Below are positions 24,640 to 33,808 of a stretch of 64,000 nucleotides of DNA, in pieces. Origin of the DNA: Lysinibacillus odysseyi (GTDB lineage: Bacteria; Bacillota; Bacilli; Bacillales_A; Planococcaceae); contig JABUKB010000001.1 of NCBI GenBank assembly GCA_014595895.1, positions 806,001 through 870,000 of the forward strand. Reading direction: 5' to 3'. The notes beneath the pieces are model-generated. The model had not been told where the DNA came from, did not search any database, and saw only the letters and a list, made by a program, of their open reading frames with translations. Numbering within the stretch: the stretch's first letter is position 1; each line of letters opens with the position of its first letter. The translations under genes and the position numbers were made by a program.

Positions 24640-27600
24640 TTAGAAAATTTCATATTGTTGCGATTTCCATTCGAATTGTTGTGAATCGTTTTGGCGATTA
24701 CGACCCAAATGGAATGATGTATGTGTTAAAAGAAAATGAGAACTTGATAAAAAAGAAAGTAGAACGTAATCCATTTTCAACAGTAGATTTAGTGGAACCA
24801 TTGGTAATCCGAGCAAATGTAGGGGATGAAATTGAAGTCTTATTTGAAAACCAACTTCCATTCCATACTTCTATGCATATTCAAAATGCTGAATATGATG
24901 TTCTTGCTTCTGATGGTGCGTTTGTTGGGTTAAACCGGGACACAACCGTAAAACCGGGTAAATCCATCATTTATAAATGGAAAGTGGAAACAGAAGGGAT
25001 CCATTTCTTCTCTGATTTAGGCAATCCGTTATCTAGTGAATCAGGAAGTAATCTACATGGTTTATTTGGCGCACTATTTGTCGAACCAAGAGGCTCCTGG
25101 TGGACAGATCCTATTACAGGAAAACCAATTAATAGCGGTACTTTTGCAGACGTTCATAATCCACTGTTACCATCATTTAGGGAGTTCGGTTGGTTCTTCC
25201 ATGATGAAATGGAGGTAGATGATTTAACAGGGCAGACACCAATCAGTCCTCATACCCTTCAACCAGAAGCAACACATTCCGTTAATTATCGTGCAGAACC
25301 AATGAGAAATAGGCTCCGATTGATACAAGAAGGTGTCGTTTGTCCTGATTGCGAAGGGGAAGAAGTGCATCACGATTCCTGGGTATTTGGTGATCCAGAT
25401 ACACCGATCTTAAGAGCTTATAAAGGTGATCCAATCAAGATTCGACTTGTGCATGGCGGGACAAAGCAGACCCACTCATTTCATTACCATGTGCACCAAT
25501 GGCTATTTGAACATACAGACCAAGATTCAGAAGTTGTGGATGTTCAGGCAATCTCACCGCAAACGGAATATACGGTGTCGCCTTTATATGGAGCCGGAAG
25601 TTTGCAAGGTGCGATAGGGGATGCCATTATACATTGCCATCTTTACCCGCATTTTGCTGAAGGAATGTGGGGAATCCAACGTACTTTTGATACCTTGCAA
25701 GATGGTAGCAATTGCTATCCAAACGGGGTTCCCATTAAAGCCCTGCAACCTTTGCCAGGTCTGCCGAAACCACCAAAACCGACGCCTGAAAAACCTGGAT
25801 TTCCAAACTTCATTCCAGGTATACCAGGATTGAAGGCGCCTCGTCCACCACTGGGGATTATCGGAGGCAGAGAGCCAACGCAAATCGAAAAAAATAGTTT
25901 CGCACCGAATGCAGTGCCCGGTGCAGTTTTTACGAACCCAGCCGTTCCGGGTGTAACGCCTGTACGTGAATTTGATATAGCTTTAATCCAAAGGAAAATT
26001 GTCTATAACAAGGAAGGATGGCATGATCCAGAAGGACGTTTCTATGTTTTAAAAGAAGATGTAGAAGACGTATTATCGGGTAAAAAAGACCCTGAACCCC
26101 TTGTGATTCGCGCAAATGCAGGGGAAGTGATACGTGTGAACTTTACGAATATGTTACCTGAAACACTGGGCGGAAATGCATTTCAATTAGTGACTCGAAC
26201 ATACGAAGCTGCAATGCATGTCCACTTTGTAAAATTTGATGTGCTGGTATCGGATGGGGGCAATGTTGGCTGGAATTATGACTCTTCCGTTCTTCCAGGG
26301 GAAACAATCCAATATCAATGGTTTGCAGATGTTGAATTGAAGGCAACATTATGGCATGATCATTTATTTGCAAATGAACATCAGCAACATGGCGTGTTTG
26401 CATCGATCAATATTCAGGCAAGAGGGTCTAAATTTTTAGATTCAGGTACGGGTAAAGAAATTAAGTCTGGAACACAAGCTACTATCACAAATCCGCTTAT
26501 TCCAGATTTTCGCGAAATCACTTTATTTGTACACGATTTTGCCCTGTTGTTTGATAAAGATGGCAATCCATTAAATCCGCCGCCTTTCCCAGGCTCACCG
26601 GATGACCCAGGTGTAATGGGAGTAAATTATCGTAATGAACCCATTCAATTCCGTCTAAAACAGCCAGACTATGATCCAGCCTATGTTTTTAGTTCTTGGG
26701 TTCACGGCGATCCTGTAACCCCCATGTTATTAGCCTATAACGGAGATCCCGTCCGTGTTCGTCTCATCCAAGGAGCACACGAGGAGTCACACAGCTTTAA
26801 CCTTCATCGTCAGCGTTGGCGTAGGGAACGACCGGATTTAGATTCTGAACTAGATCAACAGCAGCATATCGTCATTGCGGAATCCTTCACATTGGAATTC
26901 AATATAGAAGGTGAAGGAGATTTTGATATGCTTTATCATTTTGGCTCCCTAGATGATATTTGGAATGGAAACTGGGGAATCTTCCGTTCATTTGAAAAAA
27001 GAGTGCCGCATTTAATTCCACTGCCAGATCGCAAAAAGCCAGCAGATAGAGAAAAACCATTACCAAAGCCAACAGGCAAAAAGCCACCAATGGCTAAACC
27101 ATTTGATTTTTGTTACCCTCCAAATGCAAAAGTTCGCAAATTTGACGTTGTAGCAATCAGTACGAGAATTGACTATAACAAAGATAAAGATCATGATCCT
27201 TTTGGTATCGTCTTTGCTTTGAAGGATGATGCAGAAGCGATATTGCATAAGCATTTAAAACCTGAGCCGCTGATCTTACGGGCTAATGTTGGAGAATTTG
27301 TTGAAGTAACATTAACAAATAGAATAAAGGGTCCTTTCCATCATGATGGTATTCATGGATATCCTGATGTACCAGTGGCAGCATTTTTCCCAACATCCAA
27401 ACGAATTTCCATGCACGCGCAATTAGTCGAATATGATGTTCGAGATTCTGATGGTGCAACGGTTGGATTTAACTTAGATCAAACAATTGGACCAGGTGAA
27501 AGTATCACATATTATTGGTATATTGATCAAGAATTTGGTGCAGCGAACTTATGGGATATGGCGGATGTTCGAAATCATCGACACCATGGAGCATTTGGTA

Positions 27601-28406
27601 TGCTTATTGCAGAACCCCGTGGCTCGAAATATTTGCATCCGAAAACCCGTAGAGAAGTTGAAACGGGTAGCCAAGTAATTATTTCAACTCCGATACTTCC
27701 AGAGTTTAGAGAATTTTCAGTAATCATGCATGATGGTGTCCGTCTCTTTGATAAAACTGGAAAATTGATTATTGATCCTAAGCCGGTACTCCTGAATAGG
27801 GAAGCAGATGGAGGAGAAGAGCCAGAATTTGAAGACCAAGGTTCAAGAGGATTTAATTATCGCAATGAACGTTTTAGCAATCGGGTGAAAAAACGGGAAG
27901 ATGTCTTTACAGCATTCAGTTCAAAAGTACACCGGGATCCAAGTACACCGCTATTTTCGGCATATCGAGGAGACCCCGTTACCATACGCTTTATTTTCCC
28001 GGCAGATCGTGCAAGAGCCCATGCATTTGTCATTCACGGACATAAATTTTTACGAAGTCAAAATGATGTGAATTCTTCCATTGTTTCGGTGAAAGGACAA
28101 AATACAATTGGAACAAATGATGATTTCAAATTATTATACGGCGCTGGCGGTAAATTCAGTAAACCTGGAGACTATATGTATCGGTCTGGAAACATTGGCT
28201 GGGATATCGAGTTAGGTGTATGGGGAATTATCGAAGTATTAAACTTTAAAAATTCAAAATTAGCACCACTACAACCTTATAAGCAGAAAAAAGAAGCAGT
28301 CCCTCCGTCAAAGAGAGATTGCCGCAAAAAATTGAATAGGATGAAAACAGGGCATGTAAAAATGCATAAATTAATGAAAGCGAATGAAGATGTTAATCGT
28401 GAATAG
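24636..28406 (+). CDS. mnxG: Six-domain multicopper oxidase, MnxG-type Mn(II) oxidase
   Basis: The 1256-residue protein has three tandem two-cupredoxin units (starts near 1, 440 and 820, each opening with a KFxxVAISxRI-like strand), joined by Pro-rich linkers. Copper ligands are visible as HSFHYHVH (280-287) and HCHLYPHFAEGM (333-344) in unit 1, and as MHVHF (528-530) and WHDHL (574-576) in unit 2. Unit 3 lacks a complete set. The HCH motifs therefore precede the HxH pair, so the trinuclear site would form between domains 2 and 3. There is no signal peptide, as expected for a spore-surface enzyme. MnxG oxidises Mn(II) to Mn(IV) oxide; that activity here is inferred from the family. Confidence 0.85.
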   Translation: MIRKFHIVAISIRIVVNRFGDYDPNGMMYVLKENENLIKKKVERNPFSTVDLVEPLVIRANVGDEIEVLFENQLPFHTSMHIQNAEYDVLASDGAFVGLNRDTTVKPGKSIIYKWKVETEGIHFFSDLGNPLSSESGSNLHGLFGALFVEPRGSWWTDPITGKPINSGTFADVHNPLLPSFREFGWFFHDEMEVDDLTGQTPISPHTLQPEATHSVNYRAEPMRNRLRLIQEGVVCPDCEGEEVHHDSWVFGDPDTPILRAYKGDPIKIRLVHGGTKQTHSFHYHVHQWLFEHTDQDSEVVDVQAISPQTEYTVSPLYGAGSLQGAIGDAIIHCHLYPHFAEGMWGIQRTFDTLQDGSNCYPNGVPIKALQPLPGLPKPPKPTPEKPGFPNFIPGIPGLKAPRPPLGIIGGREPTQIEKNSFAPNAVPGAVFTNPAVPGVTPVREFDIALIQRKIVYNKEGWHDPEGRFYVLKEDVEDVLSGKKDPEPLVIRANAGEVIRVNFTNMLPETLGGNAFQLVTRTYEAAMHVHFVKFDVLVSDGGNVGWNYDSSVLPGETIQYQWFADVELKATLWHDHLFANEHQQHGVFASINIQARGSKFLDSGTGKEIKSGTQATITNPLIPDFREITLFVHDFALLFDKDGNPLNPPPFPGSPDDPGVMGVNYRNEPIQFRLKQPDYDPAYVFSSWVHGDPVTPMLLAYNGDPVRVRLIQGAHEESHSFNLHRQRWRRERPDLDSELDQQQHIVIAESFTLEFNIEGEGDFDMLYHFGSLDDIWNGNWGIFRSFEKRVPHLIPLPDRKKPADREKPLPKPTGKKPPMAKPFDFCYPPNAKVRKFDVVAISTRIDYNKDKDHDPFGIVFALKDDAEAILHKHLKPEPLILRANVGEFVEVTLTNRIKGPFHHDGIHGYPDVPVAAFFPTSKRISMHAQLVEYDVRDSDGATVGFNLDQTIGPGESITYYWYIDQEFGAANLWDMADVRNHRHHGAFGMLIAEPRGSKYLHPKTRREVETGSQVIISTPILPEFREFSVIMHDGVRLFDKTGKLIIDPKPVLLNREADGGEEPEFEDQGSRGFNYRNERFSNRVKKREDVFTAFSSKVHRDPSTPLFSAYRGDPVTIRFIFPADRARAHAFVIHGHKFLRSQNDVNSSIVSVKGQNTIGTNDDFKLLYGAGGKFSKPGDYMYRSGNIGWDIELGVWGIIEVLNFKNSKLAPLQPYKQKKEAVPPSKRDCRKKLNRMKTGHVKMHKLMKANEDVNRE

Positions 28407-28415
28407 ATATAAGGG

Positions 28416-28447
28416 GCGTTGATCCACGAAGGGTTCAACGCTTTTTT
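28416..28447 (+). terminator. Terminator of the mnx-like operon
   Basis: GCGTTGA (28416-28422) pairs with TCAACGC (28435-28441), followed by six T residues. Confidence 0.7.
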
Positions 28448-28514
28448 GGGGGAATTTGAGAGAGGAAACTCAGCAAATAAAACGAAGTAGTATTATTTAT
28501 TATTTGTTCCTCTT

Positions 28515-28859
28515 TTACCATTCTCTCCATTCTTCGGTTATATCTTCTTCAGATTCTAAACCAGCTATACTTGCTGCCTCTATAATAAAATCACATAGTT
28601 CTTCTCTCTCCATCGTTTCAATAAAATAATCATAATTATCGTTTAGTTCATTTAAACTGATCACCACTTTTTCAACATATTTTAAGATTTCTTCCTCAGT
28701 CGAATTATTTCCAAGTGCTTTTAGGTTATTGATGTATGTATCAAGAACCTCATTCGTTGCATTTATATTTTCGTCTGTAAAAAGCTCATCATCCTCTTCA
28801 TCCATTCTTTGTTTCCATTCTACTGTTGGTTTATTTTTTGTTAGCTCTTCAAAAGTCAT
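28515..28859 (-). CDS. Small acidic protein, DUF5713-like
   Basis: The preferred start is the ATG at 28859 with GGAAGGAT before it, giving 114 residues; a longer frame begins at 28916 without such a site. The protein is acidic and helical. It contains NDNYDYFIETMEREELCDFI, followed by AGLESEEDITEEWREW, which resembles DUF5713-type proteins often annotated as orphan or immunity-like. That assignment is from memory of the pattern. It is the first of a group of unrelated short genes in this stretch. Confidence 0.55.
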   Translation of the reverse strand: MTFEELTKNKPTVEWKQRMDEEDDELFTDENINATNEVLDTYINNLKALGNNSTEEEILKYVEKVVISLNELNDNYDYFIETMEREELCDFIIEAASIAGLESEEDITEEWREW

Positions 28860-29002
28860 AATATCCTTCCGGAAATGTATTATTTTATTTTGTTTATTGC
28901 TTTCTTTTATCCTCATTTCCTTTTTTAAAACACTGCTTTTTTATCATCTATTGAAATTCCTCCCCAAAGCTTTATTCGGGAGCATTATGGTGAAATCTAT
29001 GG

Positions 29003-29338
29003 CTATTCATTTGGTTCTGTATCTAATTTAGCAATCAACTTTTGAAGCATAGCTTTTTGTTCAGAATTTGTAATATCTATTAAAAATTCTTTGGGCATGG
29101 TTGAGCGTTGACCGTTGAATGGAAGAATTTTATCCAATACTTCAAAATCTATTTCATCGATCGATTTATCTTCTAATTCACCATAAGCTGCAAGAATTCT
29201 GTATTCGTTATTTTCATTTTCGACAAATGCAAGCCTTGAGTTATACGTTTCAAACTTTACTTGTTTATTTAAATAATCAGATATAATACTCAAAATATCA
29301 TCTTCATTTAATTTAAAATATTGATGTTTAGGGTTCAT
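29003..29338 (-). CDS. Hypothetical protein, 111 residues
   Basis: On the minus strand, ATG follows GTAAGGAGT. The product is a soluble alpha+beta protein without membrane segments or known catalytic motif. The composition (DILSIISDYLNKQVKFETYN, EYRILAAYGELED) recalls small immunity-type or SMI1-like proteins but is too weak to assign. It lies 143 bases upstream of the 28515 gene on the same strand and may be cotranscribed. Confidence 0.55.
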   Translation of the reverse strand: MNPKHQYFKLNEDDILSIISDYLNKQVKFETYNSRLAFVENENNEYRILAAYGELEDKSIDEIDFEVLDKILPFNGQRSTMPKEFLIDITNSEQKAMLQKLIAKLDTEPNE

Positions 29339-29523
29339 ATTTACTCCTTACCTGTTGTAATGATTTCATTTATTATAAAACAAAATGCTACCAAAGCGTG
29401 TTTTGGAGACATACTGGTCATAAGTAGCTTTGGTTGCCCGACTTGCATTAGAGAACGTTTTTTCTTTATCTGTAAGCTATAATAATTGTATAGAGTATTA
29501 TTTATCAAATTGGAGGAATCGTT

Positions 29524-29946
29524 TTGAGTATTGTAACTTACATAGGTTTAAATTTTGAAGTGAAAATTAGTGATGAAATGACTGATGAGCCAATAGAGAT
29601 TTGTTATGGTTTTTCAGAGGAAGAAAACCGTCTGTCTATAAAAGAATCGCATTTTACTACTCCATTTGTTTATGAAATATGTGAATGTGGTGAACCTATT
29701 TGGAATATGAATGAATACAATCAGCAATACTCGCCCCACAATTTTGAAAAAGCGAAGAAAACATTTGTTCAGCTATGTGAATTCTTAAATGAACTGATAC
29801 CAGAAGGTGATTATTGTGAAATATTTATATGCTGGCTAGATGATGAAAACGAACCTATGGAGCATGAAGTGTCTATTGATTTAAAGAACCCTGTTATCGA
29901 GCCATTGAAACACTATGAGAAGTGCTATATTCAGTTATATAAATAG
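29524..29946 (+). CDS. Hypothetical acidic protein, 140 residues
   Basis: A TTG start follows TTGGAGGAATCG. The protein is acidic, with alternating strands and one long helix (FEKAKKTFVQLCEFLNELIP), and has two closely spaced cysteines in ICECGEPIW plus others. It shows no signal peptide or membrane segment. The overall look fits immunity-type proteins, but I recognise no family. It is convergent with the 30060 gene across a shared terminator. Confidence 0.55.
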   Translation: MSIVTYIGLNFEVKISDEMTDEPIEICYGFSEEENRLSIKESHFTTPFVYEICECGEPIWNMNEYNQQYSPHNFEKAKKTFVQLCEFLNELIPEGDYCEIFICWLDDENEPMEHEVSIDLKNPVIEPLKHYEKCYIQLYK

Positions 29947-29951
29947 CATCG

Positions 29952-29985
29952 GCCTTGTTTAATGATCTTAAACAAGGCTCGTTTT
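29952..29985. terminator. Bidirectional terminator
   Basis: GCCTTGTTTAA (29952-29962) and TTAAACAAGGC (29968-29978) form a perfect 11-bp stem with a five-base loop between convergent genes. Confidence 0.75.
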
Positions 29986-30059
29986 GTTATCAAAGTTTTG
30001 TATGTATTATAACTCCTAAATAAATCTCACTTGTTTATTCAGTAGTGTTTACGGAAATC

Positions 30060-30335
30060 CTAATTATGTTTTGTATTCTTTAAAAGTTTGATAATGGCAC
30101 TGCCGACTAAAAGCGCAATAATAATTGCCCACACATAGTTATTGAATGTTTCAGGTAAAAATTTTAACAACCAAATCGCCATCATAATGGTTGCTATAGA
30201 TAGATACTCAATTTTTTGAGTATGTTCAAACTTTTTTAGATTCATAATTAAAATAAAATAACCGATTGGCGGAGCAACAATACAGAAAAAATATAATGTT
30301 TTTTTCTTTAAGTACCAAGGTGTTTTTAGTTCCAA
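30060..30335 (-). CDS. Small membrane protein, unknown function
   Basis: On the minus strand, a TTG start follows GGGAGAAGAGG. The 91-residue product has three hydrophobic helices (about residues 12-32, 43-58 and 67-83). A PxxGYFILxM stretch in the first helix is typical of small DUF membrane proteins. I cannot assign a family. It has the same orientation as the lipoprotein-like gene at 30522 but is separated by about 190 bases. Confidence 0.55.
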   Translation of the reverse strand: MELKTPWYLKKKTLYFFCIVAPPIGYFILIMNLKKFEHTQKIEYLSIATIMMAIWLLKFLPETFNNYVWAIIIALLVGSAIIKLLKNTKHN

Positions 30336-30521
30336 TTCCTCTTCTCCCTCTAATTGATTTATTTCATTTTAGGTAGATGCTTTCCGCTAGCACGAATCCA
30401 GCTATTTTTCACATCATTGATAAAAAAACTTACGAAAATGCACATTTGGCAAAATAAATATGCATTTTAAATTCGAACATCCTTGTTGCAAGAAAGCATC
30501 AGTTAGGTAAAGAAAGATTTT

Positions 30522-31073
30522 TCAAAAATCAATCGAATTTGCAATCTGAACGAGCATTTCGGGTGTTACTTTGCCAGATATATCTGTATCAACGCTAAAC
30601 ATATATTGCCAATTATCTCTTTCGAAGATGAACCAATTGAAACCAAGTTTGGGGTTTTCAATATATATTGCATTACTTCCATTTTCTAATTGGAAGGCTT
30701 CTGGTTGGTACTTTTCAAATGTGATTTTATACTGGATAGGTCGAACCTCAATTTTGAAATGATGATCGGGGAATTTGTCACTTATAAATTTCACTTCCAA
30801 AGTATCGTTTGCCTCGCCCTCAAGATTACTAAACTTACCGAAGTGATGAGTAAAGCTAATAGGTGGCACTCTTAGCGGTAGCTTGAGTTCTTGGTTAAAA
30901 TGCTGTTCAAACTCCTTTAATGCATCATCCACCGATTTGTATCCTCCTTCAGTAAATAGTTCCTCAAGAGAAGTATCGTCTGTATTCCTGAAAAATCGTC
31001 CCTCATTTATGCCAAACGTTAAAAAACCTAATATACATAAAAAAAGCGGAAAACTTTTATTCAATTGCATCAC
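30522..31073 (-). CDS. Secreted or anchored protein with a DUF4367-like C-terminus
   Basis: The 183-residue protein starts with a short hydrophobic signal-like segment (residues 7-21) and then a soluble domain. The C-terminal half (AIYIENPKLGFNWFIFERDN, followed by YMFSVDTDISGKVTPEMLVQIANSI) looks like the beta domain of DUF4367 proteins, often found outside the membrane and attached to anti-sigma factors. No sigma factor gene adjoins it here. Two adjacent ATGs are possible starts. Confidence 0.55.
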   Translation of the reverse strand: MMQLNKSFPLFLCILGFLTFGINEGRFFRNTDDTSLEELFTEGGYKSVDDALKEFEQHFNQELKLPLRVPPISFTHHFGKFSNLEGEANDTLEVKFISDKFPDHHFKIEVRPIQYKITFEKYQPEAFQLENGSNAIYIENPKLGFNWFIFERDNWQYMFSVDTDISGKVTPEMLVQIANSIDF

Positions 31074-31200
31074 CCTACATGTTATTTAGGTGTAGTTTGT
31101 CCATTTTCATGACAACAATTCTTTTTCAAATGAAACACTGCAGTAGCGGAAGTCCATCCTCACTTAGCATATATAAATAGGAGCTATCCTTTGATAATTT

Positions 31201-31236
31201 CCTAACATATGATAATATGGTAATAAATGTTAGGAG
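31201..31236 (+). promoter_or_regulatory. Hairpin covering the ribosome binding site of the SLH gene
   Basis: CCTAACAT (31201-31208) is complementary to ATGTTAGG (31227-31234), and the right arm runs into the Shine-Dalgarno TAGGAGG. Folding would partly hide the ribosome binding site of the gene at 31247, which could make translation dependent on temperature or a factor. Confidence 0.4.
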
Positions 31237-31246
31237 GCGTATATTA

Positions 31247-33478
31247 GTGAACTTTAAAAAAATTGGAATTACCGTAACAACCGCCGCGTTATCTTTAGGG
31301 TTAGTGACTTCGGTGGGAAATGCTCAAACGACTATCACAGGGCACAATGGTCAACCTGAAAAACTACTCATAGAGGTAGCAACTACTGAAAGCAATGTGT
31401 CAAAAGAGGATTTAATTAAAAGATTAAAAGAAATGTTTCCAAATAAATTTGATTTCTTAACAAACAATGATTTTAATATGAGCCGTGGACATCATTACCC
31501 TAGTGATGACACAATCCGTTATGAGTTAAGCTTTTATAAAACAATTCAAGGAAAAACCATTCATGGAAGCATCATTTTTGCTGGTGAAAAATTAGAAGTT
31601 GAACAATTCTATTATCAACCGGCAAATCTTTCAGACGCTTTATTCCCTGCAAAAGTGACAGAGGATAAAGCAAAGCAACTTGCCGTAGATTTTTTAAAGA
31701 AGTTTCCAAACGGTGACCAATACAAATTAAATACAAATGAAAGTAATTTTTATTATTTTTATGGTAGTCAAGTATTAACAGAGCCTATTCAATATGGATT
31801 TACTTTTGCCAAAACAAACAAAGATATAAAAATTGCAGATCAACAAATTCACGTTATGGTTCTTGGAAATGGCGAAATTACTCAATTTTCTCGTAATCCA
31901 TTAGCAAATAAATCCCATACATTTGATGAACCAACACAATTAAAATCGCAATCTGAAACATTAAATAAGATAAAAGAAAATTTGGCAGTCCAATTGCAAT
32001 ATCAAGTTAATCATGATTACCAAACTGGTGAAAGGAAAGTCCAGTTAGTTTATAATCGAACAAATCAATTCAGTGGAGTTCATGCTCAAACTGGAAACTG
32101 GTATACACCAAAAGAGACTACTGCTACCTTACCACCAAAACAATCAGTGGAGAGAATAGTAAATACTCCATTACCGCCAAAACAAAAAGGGTTAACTGTT
32201 GAAGATGCAAAGAAAATCGCCAATGATTTATTAAAAGTCGATTCAAAAGATGTAACTTTAACAATTAATCATGTAGCTGAAACCAAAAATTATAACGGCA
32301 AAGAAGTATATATCATTGAGTATTCTTATCAATATAAACGTGGCAGTTCGGGTTCAAGCATTGAAATGGACAAACAAACGGGTGAAATTATCCAATACCA
32401 TAACTTGAGAAATGACGTATTGAATGAAACGAATAAAGAAGAAGATAAAGGTAGCACAATCACAAGGGCACAAGCCGAATCAAAAGCAATCGAGTACTTA
32501 AAGGAATGGGTACCATCATATGTATACAACTATGCAAAACCAATGGATGAACCATATTTCAATAAAGAACAAGGATCATACCATTTCATGTTCCCAAGAA
32601 TAGTGAATGGAATTGTTGTTGTAGGTGATGAAATCAGTGTCGGTATTACAGCGAACGGAAATTTAAACAACTTATATGTAAACCAACAAAATATTGATAA
32701 GTGGCCTGCAGTAGAGGGAATATTATCAAACGAAAAAGCAAAAGAACGCTTTAAAGAAGCACTAGATGTAGAATTATTGTACATGAAACGTAGTGAAGAA
32801 GAAAAACACTATTCTTTATTGTATGTACCAACATACAATAAGCCAGCTATTGGTTTACTAGACGCTACTACTGGGGACTGGATTTCTCCTTTTGGAAAGA
32901 AAGATACACCAAATGTATCACATCCGACTGCTGCGGCTGAATTAAGTTACTTAATTCAAAAAAATATTCTAGAAGTAAAAGATGTAAGCAACTTTAATGC
33001 AAATGAGAAGATATCTAAGGGCGAAGCTTTAAAAGTGTTAGTGAAATCTTTATCATACTTCTATGAGGATCGCTATCCACAGCCAGAGAAAAAGCCGCAG
33101 TCTTTTGAAAATATCGGTCCTGACAATAAATATTACCAAGTAGTGGAAAGAGCCTTATCTATGGGGATCTTAAATGCAACAAGTAGCACATTTGATACGG
33201 AAGCGAAAATCACACGAGAAGAGTTAGCGGTTTGGTATATTAGAGCACTTGGATTAGAACAAGCTGCAAAACATACAGACATTTATAAAGTGAATACAAG
33301 TGATGCGAATGAAGTAACGCAGACAGGGCATGTTGCATTAGCTGCAGCATTAGAAATACTTCCTGTAGAAGGTGGCAAATTTGATCCAAAAAGAGAAGTA
33401 ACCTATGCAGATATTGCTGTTTCTGCAATCCGTTTGGCACATAAAGCGCATGAATCAGGAGTAAGACCATATTATTAA
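31247..33478 (+). CDS. YcdB/YcdC-domain protein with C-terminal SLH domains
   Basis: GTG after TAGGAGG gives 743 residues. A signal peptide ends near AQT (about residue 26). Two or more YcdB/YcdC/PepSY-like repeats follow (for example TVEDAKKIANDLLKV and TRAQAESKAIEYLKE, each before a GE-rich strand region). The last 190 residues contain S-layer homology units (ELSYLIQKNILEVKDVSNFN, KISKGEALKVLVKS, ITREELAVWYIRALG). It is secreted and probably held on the cell wall by the SLH part. The role of the YcdB domain is unknown; related domains bind or inhibit proteases. Confidence 0.82.
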   Translation: MNFKKIGITVTTAALSLGLVTSVGNAQTTITGHNGQPEKLLIEVATTESNVSKEDLIKRLKEMFPNKFDFLTNNDFNMSRGHHYPSDDTIRYELSFYKTIQGKTIHGSIIFAGEKLEVEQFYYQPANLSDALFPAKVTEDKAKQLAVDFLKKFPNGDQYKLNTNESNFYYFYGSQVLTEPIQYGFTFAKTNKDIKIADQQIHVMVLGNGEITQFSRNPLANKSHTFDEPTQLKSQSETLNKIKENLAVQLQYQVNHDYQTGERKVQLVYNRTNQFSGVHAQTGNWYTPKETTATLPPKQSVERIVNTPLPPKQKGLTVEDAKKIANDLLKVDSKDVTLTINHVAETKNYNGKEVYIIEYSYQYKRGSSGSSIEMDKQTGEIIQYHNLRNDVLNETNKEEDKGSTITRAQAESKAIEYLKEWVPSYVYNYAKPMDEPYFNKEQGSYHFMFPRIVNGIVVVGDEISVGITANGNLNNLYVNQQNIDKWPAVEGILSNEKAKERFKEALDVELLYMKRSEEEKHYSLLYVPTYNKPAIGLLDATTGDWISPFGKKDTPNVSHPTAAAELSYLIQKNILEVKDVSNFNANEKISKGEALKVLVKSLSYFYEDRYPQPEKKPQSFENIGPDNKYYQVVERALSMGILNATSSTFDTEAKITREELAVWYIRALGLEQAAKHTDIYKVNTSDANEVTQTGHVALAAALEILPVEGGKFDPKREVTYADIAVSAIRLAHKAHESGVRPYY

Positions 33479-33507
33479 AAATAGGGGCTGTTCAATAAGC
33501 CCAAAAT

Positions 33508-33551
33508 AAAAACGGATTTGGAGAACTAACGGTTTTCCAGGTCCGTTTTTT
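33508..33551 (+). terminator. Terminator after the SLH gene
   Basis: AAAACGGA plus GGA pairs with TCC and TCCGTTTT with small internal loops, ending in a T-run. Confidence 0.65.
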
Positions 33552-33648
33552 AATATATTTGATGAATTGGCAAGACATTTGCCCTCCGATTTCCTTAAAC
33601 TAGAGGCTATGCCGATTAACTCAAGCTCTATTCATGTCATTATATCCA

Positions 33649-33682
33649 AAACCCCTCACGTATAGAAATGAGGGGTTTTTTG
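33649..33682 (+). terminator. Second terminator upstream of bioY
   Basis: AAACCCCTCA (33649-33658) and TGAGGGGTTT (33669-33678) form a perfect 10-bp stem followed by TTT. With the hairpin at 33508 it isolates the biotin operon from upstream transcription. Confidence 0.75.
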
Positions 33683-33711
33683 ACTAGTCTGACAGATTCC
33701 TTCATGCAGTG

Positions 33712-33741
33712 TTGACAATTTTATATTGGAAACATTAGAAT
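33712..33741 (+). promoter_or_regulatory. Promoter of the bioY operon
   Basis: TTGACA (33712-33717) and TAGAAT (33736-33741) with an 18-base spacer. The -10 box directly abuts the BirA-type operator. Confidence 0.65.
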
Positions 33742-33774
33742 TACGTTAACCTACTATATATTTATGTTAACGTA
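33742..33774. promoter_or_regulatory. BirA (biotin repressor) operator
   Basis: TACGTTAAC (33742-33750) and GTTAACGTA (33766-33774) are perfect 9-bp inverted arms, with exactly 15 bases between the GTTAAC cores. Known Firmicute BirA operators have GTTAAC half-sites at this spacing. The site covers the expected transcription start, so biotin-bound BirA should block the operon. Confidence 0.85.
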
Positions 33775-33808
33775 TAGTAGAGAAAGACAAAATCAAAGGG
33801 GAAAGAAT

